Made by a program: the position numbers and the translations under genes
Assembly (NCBI GenBank): GCA_008921705.1
Contig: VFFE01007078.1
Coordinates: 1,249,714 to 1,313,713 of the forward strand
Source of the DNA: Burhinus oedicnemus
Taxonomy: Eukaryota > Chordata > Aves > Charadriiformes > Burhinidae
Direction of reading: 5' to 3'
DNA length: 64,000 nucleotides
The notes under the pieces: model-generated
The model's input: the letters and a program-made list of their open reading frames with translations, nothing else
The model's database searches: none
What the model was told of the DNA's origin: nothing
Shown: positions 41,701-51,700 of the stretch, one piece after another
Layout of the letters: every line of letters starts with the position of its first letter
Position numbering within the stretch: the stretch's first letter is position 1

Positions 41701-44700
41701 TATAATTTAAAATCCTAGACTGGCAAAATACTGAAACATTACCAAAGTCACAACCATTTATTCTTTTAGAGTTGCTTCTAACATACATATAGCCCAAATA
41801 CTACAGTTAGATGCGGTGTATGTATATCATAAACAGAAGCTATTCATTGTGACTGTTCTTTTTTAATTGATATTTTGAAGCACAGAATTAATTTACACTC
41901 AACACGTTTGCACTTTACGTTGTCTGTAAGCATCTGGGAAAATTCAGAACACTTTTCTATCAGAAATTAGATTAATTTTGACTGCTTTTTATGTTAGTAA
42001 AAGAAACCCAGACGGCATATAGCTGTAACTGTTCAGTTGCTAATCAGAGAGAGAGCCTTTTGTGTTTGATGGGTCTACTGAATCATCTGACTGACCTGAT
42101 AAAATTTCTCAGAAGTAGATCTATCTGTTTTGATAGTGTAACAAAAGGAGTTCAGCGTGCTAGTGTTCAGTGCTTTTATCTGCACTCCTGCCATCGTCTA
42201 CAGGTTTGCTTCAGATTTTTCTAGCCCAGACTTGGAGCTGTATGTTCATTTTTCCATTTTGAATATTTATGAAAAATCAGCATAACGTTGCTACTATTCA
42301 TTGTACAACTGAACACTACTAAGGTTTTGGCCACTTAAACAGTGACAGTAAGTAGCAGATCATGGAAATGTGCTCATGGATCACGCACACTGTCAGAACC
42401 CAGAGGTGTAATAACTAGTGAATATGCTGAAAAATAATTTTTCTTAGTAAGATGTAATAAAGTAGAATGTATGTATGTAAGTAAACCTTAATGTTTTATT
42501 TTTTTACTATTATGCTTTATTTTATTTCAGGTAGCAGAGCTTAAAATGGAGTTGAAATTGAGGGGATTGCCAGTGTCTGGAACAAAAACGGATCTTATTG
42601 AGCGTCTGAAACCCTATCAAGATCTTAATAACAATGGGGTTGCTACTACTAGCTCTGTTACAGTAACCACTTCTACTGGGGCCACAGGTAACACTGGGGA
42701 AGTGACTGTGGCATTTCCTGTTGCAACACTAAATAAACCAGTTGCTAATACAATATCCAGCTTTCCTCCAGAAAAAACATCTGCCGGACCTGGCTGCAAA
42801 GCAGTAAACACTGAAAATATTAGCTCTCCTTTGCCTATATCTCCCTCTCCTTCAGAACAATCTAGTCTAAGCACAGATGATACTAGTGTGGCAGATACTT
42901 TCACAGAAATGATGACCATGATGTCACCTTCCCAGTTCTTAAGTACTTCACCACTAAGAGCAAATATAAGTGATGATAATCAGAATCGGAGTAGTGGAAG
43001 CATCTCAACAATGGAGTTTGATGTAGCAGAAAAGGACCGCAAGCTTCAAGAAAAAGAAAAGCAGATTGAAGAGCTCAAAAGGAAACTGGAACAAGAGCAA
43101 AAACTTGTGGAAGTACTGAAAATGCAACTTGAGGTTGAAAAACGGGGACAACAGCAACAGTCTCAGGCTTCTGGTAACTCAGCTGCTCTGGAACAGAAGC
43201 AATTCAGTACTGCTGTCAAAGATGAAAATGCTCTTACTGACTGCTCTAGTACAAGCCAATCTGTACCTGTAGCTAGTCATTCTTTAGGACAATCGGTATA
43301 TACAAGTGGCCAGAATCCAGTTGCCAAAAAGGCAGTTGTTATCAAGCAGGAGATACCTGTGGCCAAAGCTGAACCTCAGAATGCCATTTCTCAGTTTTAC
43401 GTTAATGCACAGAGGCAGCCGCAAACTGCAGTTGTTGCCCAACCTCAGGCTTTATTAACTACCCAAGGAACGGCACAGCTGCTCCTTCCACTATCTATCC
43501 AGGGACCGAATTCTGCCACTGCAGTGCAGCTACCAGTTGGAAATATAAAGTTGCAGGTAAGGGTGTTTTTATTTTTCATCATGTAAACTGCATGGCACTA
43601 CTTGTATAATTTACTATAAATAGGTAAATTGTGCTGCTTGTAAGATTAACTTAAAAATCAGGCTTAGCTTGTTTCTGCTTTAGGGAAAAGAGCAGAAAAA
43701 CTTAAGAGCCAATCTGTAACTTCTTCAAGTACTTGCTTTCTTTGCGACTTTTGTTCTCAGATACTGCTTCCTGAAAGGTACTTGTCTTACCATGTACTGC
43801 CTCCCTGCACAGTTGATTTTGATTTGTATCAGCATACACCACCATTTTGCTAACTCCAAATTGTAATAGAGAGCTACAAACCCAGTACTTTGTTTTGAGG
43901 TATACCTGTTTGCAAAATGTGTGTTTGAACTTCCTTGTGTGGTGATGGCTCATTATATTTAAAAATGTGAATGCTTGGTTGTAGAACTCCAGTGGAGTTA
44001 CAAAAAGAGACCATGGTTACATAAATATTATTTCTAGGCTGATTATAGGTAGTACCACAGTGAATAAATACAGCACAAACCAAGACAGGTTATAAATTGA
44101 GGTGTGAGTAATCTGACCAAGCTGAAACAGTTTAACCTGTTGGTCTAAGGTAGAATTAAGCATATACTTCCCCGTGGCATTATTGGGACATAGCTAGATG
44201 AAATCCCCTGCCACCCACATGGTTATTGTGCCAGCAAAGTATTCTTTCAGCTCCAGCATTTATTTAGCTGTTGCAGCATGTTGTGGGCCTAGGTTTTGGT
44301 GCTAGCATGTGCACCATCACATTTAGTAATACTTATGAGGGCTGTAAAATTCTGATGGGGATGGGCCCTACAGTCTGCAGTGCAAGAGCTATTCCTGGTA
44401 GCTACACACCCAGACAGGTCTTAGTCTAAATTGTTCTTAAATCCTGCTAGAATTCTGTAACAACCCTAAGAAGTTTATTCTGGTATTTCACTTCACTGAT
44501 ATTGCAGAAAGTTTTCCTAACTCCCAGCTAAAATTGTATTTCCTGAGGCTAGACATGCTTCTTGCCTTTCAGTGGCCATTGAAAACTAATATGATCTTAA
44601 AAACAACTTTTTTCTTGTATCGCCAGTTTTGTCATTCTTGTCACTCAAATCCAGTTCTTGTAGTCCTTTCTTACTAGTTATGCTTTCTCTCTTATTATTT

Positions 44701-47700
44701 CATTGCTCTCCACTGGACCCTCTCCAGTTTGTCTTTATCTTTCTCAAACTCTGTTGGCAAAATAAAGACCAGCTTTTAGCTGGGAGCTCACCAGTACCAA
44801 ACTCCTATACACAGTTCACGCTCATCCTTCCCAGAATACATGCTATTGCTATTCTGCATAATCTATGCAATAGATTTTTTTTTTTTTTTTTTACAGGATG
44901 TAATTTACTGTGAGATAAGAATAATGCAAATATTTTATCTTCATCCTTTAGGCTCAATCACAAGCTGGAATACAGACCCCATCACAAATACCTGCTCCTA
45001 TTTCTTCCTCTGGCCTGGTCCAGACAGCACCTCAGATGCATACTCCACAATCAAAACAAAATGCCATCACGCAGCATGCACTTGGTCAGACCCAACAAAT
45101 CAGAAAGGTTTGTGGATAGCACTAAGCATTATGATAAATAGTTGTGTAATCTAATTCTAGGCAGTGCTTTTAGAATCTTTTGTCATCTGTGTCATATATA
45201 AATGACATATAAATGATCAAGTCACCTAACATCTCTGTATCATATTTTTCTGTGTGATACAATGGGCTTGTAACTCCTTCTCTTTCAAAATTTTAGTCCA
45301 TGCAGGATTTTATTTTGCAGTCACAAATAAATACATACAGCTAAAGACTGTTTATCTTAATTTTACTTTTATGGCACCACTCTTAACGACGTTCTTCCTC
45401 ATGCTTGCCACAAGTGGTATACCAGGTATTCCAGTCAGTTTCTGTTATTTGCCGCTGTCTCAAAATGGACGATCCTTGTAGGCAGTTCTTAAGAGAAAGC
45501 TTATACCTGTTATTTCAGAGATTTATTCTTTCACAAGCATTCCTTTTAGTCTTCCTACTTTCCTTGTTAATTTCATCCTTACCTATGAAGAAAGCTATGG
45601 ACTCGGATACTGAGGACAGCAATTCCAGTGAGTCAAAACCCCACCATACCTATGATACATCTCTTCCTGAGGAATGCATGGAATGATTCAGAGAGAGATC
45701 CTTCTCCTCCTATCTATCCAAAACAATCAGCTCTGACATTTCCCATTCCAAACCAGATGTTCATCAGCACAGGATGCACAGCTGTGAGTGTCAGTCCGGT
45801 CATGTTCATATCACAGAATCATCGAATGGTTAGAGTTGGAAGGGACCTTAAAGATCATCTAGTTCCAACCTCCTTGCCATGACCAGGGACACCTTCCACC
45901 AGACCAGGTTGCTCAAAGCCCCATCCAACCTGGCCTTGAACACTTCCAGGGATGGGACATCCACAGCTTCTCTGGGCAACCTCTTCCAATGTCTCACCAC
46001 CCTCACTCACAGTGAAGAATTTCTTCCTAATATCCAATCTAAATCTACCCTCTTCCAGTTTAAAGCCATTACCCCTTGTCCTATCACTACACTCCCTGAT
46101 AAAGAGTCCCTCCCTATCTTTCCTGTAGGCCCCCTTTAGGTACTGGAAGGCCGCTGTAAGGTCTCCCCAGAGCCTTCTCTTCTCCAGGCTGAACAACCCC
46201 AACTCTCTCAGCCTGTCTTCACAAGCTGCTCTGGCCCTCTCATCATCTTCATGTCCCTCATCTGGACTCGTTCCAACAGGTCCATGTCCTTCTTATGTTG
46301 GGGGCTCCAGAGCTGGATGCAGTACTCCAGGTGGGGTCTCAAGAGAGCAGAGTAGAAGGGCAGAATCACCTCCCTAAACTTGCTGGCCACACTTCTTTGG
46401 ATGCAGCCCAGGATGTGGTTGCCTTTCTGGACTGCGAGTGCACATTGCCGGCTCATGTTAAGCTTCTCCTCAACCAACACCCCCAAGTCCTTCTCCTCAG
46501 GGCTGCTCTCAATCCATTCTCCGCTTAGCCTGTGTTTGTGCTTGGGATTGCCCCGAACCACGTGCAGGACCTAGCCCTTGGCCTCGTTGAACTTTATGAG
46601 GTTCATGCAGGCCCACCTCTCAAGCCTGTCAAGGTGTCATATGGTAACTGATATCAATCCATCAGCACCAGTCATCACAAAAGAAAGGGCTTTCTCCTCC
46701 TTTGAGCCTCTTCCAGGCTGACCTCTATTATTAGGAACTCAGAGATTGGGTTTGGACCTTTATTGCTTCCTTATCAGTGCTATGAACTCTAAGGCTCCTA
46801 TCACTTAGGAGAACAACGTTTTTCAGCCTGCCCCAAGGAAAGGGTAGTTCGGAAACAACTGAAATTTTAAGATGAAGAGGGTAATTTTTACAGTATGTTA
46901 TGAAAGTGTTACAAAATATCTCAACCTTCAAAGTTTATATTTCATTTTATAAAAGTGCATGATAAAACCCATGTTCTGACGTGATTTGAGGCTTCTACCT
47001 GTGCAGTGTCCTCTAATCTTCTGCTAAGGATCTTGTTCCAGATAAGAATTTATCTTGGAGAATGTATGATTATGCCCTGTCATTCCCTATACAGCTGGCT
47101 AGTAACGGAGAACACAACTAAATCAGCGTCATCACTCTTCAGACTGCTTGTTCAATTTGTTTAATTTCATGGACATTGAGGTTATCCTGCAGAAGTCAAA
47201 ACTGACATTTATCCAAAAAGCAGATTTCATGCAGGTTCTCTGGGATTTGGTGAGGGGCTAATCTTACCTAATTAATTTGACAGGTCCCATATAGAAATTT
47301 TCCAGTCATCCTGAGGCATGTACTTGTGCCAGAGACCAACAGTTTGCTTCCTTTGCTGTCTAGAAGTTACTTGAAATGATTGCAGGAGGTAACCAAGAAT
47401 GGTACCCTCTGGTCTTACCCCCTATTCATATCAGTTGTCGTGGAGACCACATAGTTCCCAGCAGACTTTAGTCTGCATCTGGCTATCCTGCAGCTGAACA
47501 GCCTGCCTATCCTAACAGTTTTTCTCGCACATCTACTGCTATTTTTTACACAGGAAACGAGACAGCATAATTGCACTGTTTTTTACATCAAAATGTAAAA
47601 TACTGATGTGGTACAATAGATCAGGACGGCCTTCATGCATTCAGCATTAGATCTGCCTTTCTGCTGTTTGCATTTCACAAGGCTTGGATATTTCAGTGGG

Positions 47701-48743
47701 CAGATTGAGCTAATGTGAGTAATGCTACTTATTAACACTCCTTAGTGAAGTTGGCCTTCCTAATAGTGATCACCTCCAGAAATAGTTGTTTTCCAGAACT
47801 AGTTTCCCTTGAATTCATCTAGACTTTCTCAGGTAGCTCAGATTTTTATGCAAACCAGCTGATTATTCCATTTATTTTCTCCTATACACTTGAGGTGTCT
47901 CCACATTCTAGCTACCATGTGGCCCTTGTTCTTCAACTCACTCAATAATAAGGAGACAGCTCCACAGCCATTCACCTCAGTGGTAGACAGCTGGAAAGTA
48001 AAACAGTTTTCACACAGGTGATCCAGGTGGCTAACAAAAGCTGTATTAAGCCCTCTCACAGCAGACTTAATTTGGTATTCAGACTGTATTCCACAAAGCT
48101 ATCCTAGCTTTATGTCCATCCCCGACGGAATATTTGTCAGACCTTTGTCATAATCATCTGGGAGTGATACTGAATTTAAAAGAACAGTGTTACGCACTCA
48201 TACATTCATAGCTCCTCTTCCTCTCCCTTTAACTTAAAAATATGAGAAGTAGTATACTGCTTGGAATCATTTGCAATGAGTATATGGACTATCAGTTGAA
48301 GAAATAAAAAGTTTATATACCAGTAACCAAATTTACAGTTGATACCCAAGTTCATCAGTTACTCATAGTTATCTGTAGTTAAAAGAAATTAGAATTATAT
48401 GGCACAAACCAAACCATTCTGTCTTAAAACAGGCAGCATAGGACAAATGTGGATACATATATCAATGTGGATGCATATATACACTTGTATCAGGCCAGAA
48501 ATACGTTCATTTTATTGACTGTCCACTAGGTGGGGAGATCATGCATACTATATTAAACTGTTCCATACTCTCCTGAATGTATTTTGGAAAAATTGTATCA
48601 CACTTTCTCATGCTTCCTGGAAAATATTTTTAGTTATCAGTGATAAATGAAAGCATGTCACAGCACAAAGTTTCTTTCAAAGAGATTTACAAATTATTCC
48701 ACTGGAGGGAAAAATCCTTAATAGGAAATTTAAGCAAGCAAGC

Positions 48744-48774
<31 letters not shown>

Positions 48775-51700
48775 TCTTAAACTTTATTAATGTCATTTAC
48801 CCAAGGTTATTAATTTTTTAAAAAAACCCCACAACCTAAGATTGGTATATTAATCTTTTACAGGTTTTTCCACCTACCACATCAAATACAGTATTTTCCT
48901 ATCAGACTGCACCAGTTACAACACCTTCACAATCTTTTATTAATAAAACATCAAACTCTAACATTCACACTGGTGGTAATCAGGTTCCCTCTGTGCAGAA
49001 TGGACCTGCTACTCCTACTAAGGTAAGATTAGCGCAACAGTGTTCCATAAAGTTCAGTTTTATATTATTATTCTTAAATAACATGTGACTACATACATAC
49101 TGCAGTTCGCTCAAGGAGGAAGAATGTTTTGTAGATTTTCATAATGCATATAGGTGGGAGAAAGAGAAAAAGAAATTATTATTTTATCCCTGTGATTACT
49201 TATGCTGCTGTTGTTTGTAAATATGTAGACTGGTACAACAAAATAGGATAACTTGCAGAACTTGATACGTGTTGAATTCACTGGAACATATTGTTTAATC
49301 ATTATCCTATTATTTCACGCAGCCTGGCTCTCCATCTCAAGCCCAGCCTTATATTGTTCAACAATCCCTCTTCAACAACACAGTATCCAAGACAAAAGAT
49401 CCTCCTCGTTATGAAGAGGCCATAAAACAGACCCGCAATATTCAGACATCGCACCGTGAGGTAGTTATTTGCTTCTGTTTAGTCTATTAAAACCATTTTT
49501 TTTCTTTAGAATTATCAAAGCCATTGCTTGTTTTAGTTTTTTGTTTGGTGTAAAGATTTTCTAACATACCCTGTTAATATTTTAATAACTGTGTTTAACT
49601 GCAGGACCCCTGTTTCATGATTATTTTTATTAAAGCAACATACATGTAAATAAGTCTTACAGTATCAAGTTGGTGATACATATAATTGGGATGATGCTGC
49701 TAGTGCTAATTAACAATAACTAGCCTTCAACTGACTTGTTACGATACCCAATCTTCAGACTTAGAAGAGAGTAAAATATATTCATACTTTCCAAAGTGAG
49801 TAAACTCGAGGAGAATGTGTGTTACTGTGTTTATACACACGAGCATAGGTGCTTGCTTCAAAAGAGGCTACATTTAGTGAGCTTGATGAATAATCCTACA
49901 GAGTGCTTTGTCAGTTTACCACGTGTTGTGGTTCGGTACGTGGTTTGGTACACCATGATATCCTTTGTGTTGGAGGAAATTTGCAAACAAAACTAATGAG
50001 CATCCCTAACCTCATGCATTTCAGAGCTATCCCAAAAGATAAAACCTTATAGCAACTTAGTATTGGTTGCTGGTTTTGTGGTGGCAGACACTCAGGCAGA
50101 AGCATGGGTATCTAATGACATTTCATATGTTCTTGGCACATGTGAGACATCCACACAGTGAAGGCAGACAGAACTTCTTACACAACTCTATCACTACCAG
50201 TTAGCAAAGTGCCTCCCTAATGGCCTCTTTCAGGAGCTAGATCTCTTGATGACAATTACTTCCCATCTCCAGAGTATAACCAATGTTTTAAAACAGTTTT
50301 ATTTTTGAGACCATCATGAAAGTTTCCACTTTTCCTAGACCATTTTTGAAAGAATGGGTTTGTGGGGGTTTTGTTACCTTTTGCTTAAGATACAGATATT
50401 CAGGAGATGGCTGTTTAAAACAAACAGATAAACAATTGATGAAAGCTTCCCCCCCCTTTAAAAGAGAAAAGACTATTAATCTACAAATTGGGAAAAAAAG
50501 AAAAAAAAAAAAACCAACACAAACCCAACAACAACACAAAAAAACAACCCCAAACAACCCTCACCTAACAAAATGCATCTTACATGATGGCTATTCGCAG
50601 GATATCTCTGAGAGAAAGCAGTTCAGGGTGTACCCCTGAAGTCCTGCAGTTATTCCAGATACTTACCCTGCTACAAAACAGGGTTAGTAATTCTCCTTCT
50701 TGCCCCTAGTTTTCTGCACCTCTGTTCTAGGCTGCCTGCATGAAATCTTTATCTTGCTTTTCAGATTTTTTTTCTCTATTCCTTTGTACTGAAACTGACC
50801 ACAGGGATTGATTACAAGAGTTCTCTCTGAACTATTTCTCTGTTTTCTAGATTGACAGTTTCATATGAAGAATTTTAGTCTTGATCATAGGTTGGTACTT
50901 ACATACTCTTGAGAGAAGCTAGGATCAATCAGCTTAGGCAAAAATACTACATGAAAAAGAATAACCCTTTTCTCATGCACTACAGATTTCCAGTGCGCAC
51001 AGTCAGCAGATGGATGATCTTTTTGATATTCTCATCAAGAGCGGAGGTAAGCTAATTGACATCTGTGTGATGTAGTGATTTAAAAAAAATGGTAATAAAA
51101 ACTCAGTGCTATAATCAAAGGAAAGAATTCTTTCAGGGAGAGGAGGTAGAATTTATCCAGTCTGGATGAATAGTATTTCTGTAAGTATACAATAATCATC
51201 TATTAAAGAAAACACTTACCAAAACACATACAGTCAACCTGCTGTGGAACTTCTCTGCTTGTAAATTGGCCCAGGCAGACCTTTGCAGTAATGCACACAA
51301 CATTCAAACAATTAAAATAACACCCTAGACTAGCACAGATGTATTTTATAAAAATTGGAAAAGTTAAGCAAGTCCATATAATGTATATTGAAATTATACA
51401 AAAGACAGAATAAGGTAAGAGTTAAAGCGTGTTGTTACTAAAATTTAATTAAATATAACCATGTATTATCAACTCTAAACATCGAAGATACATTACTGGA
51501 AAAAGTATGTATGAAGTACATAGAAACATTAACGAATAACAACTTTCTATGTCAGCTAAAATAAGGGAGCTATCAGAAAGGAACTGAAATAACTAAAGTA
51601 ATATACAAAGTAGCTTTGCAGTAAAAGAAGGAGGCTTTCAGGTGTAATTAGGCTTTGTAGACTAAGAAGCCATTACAGTCCTGAGAAATGTTCTGGTGCC

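Noticed and set aside
42617..42919. 100-codon minus-strand ORF
   Set aside because: Antisense shadow of MRTFB exon 10.
48748..48773. A26 run as the tail of a processed retrocopy
   Set aside because: No coding or RNA-derived sequence recognised before it and no clear target-site duplication. Treated as a simple repeat.
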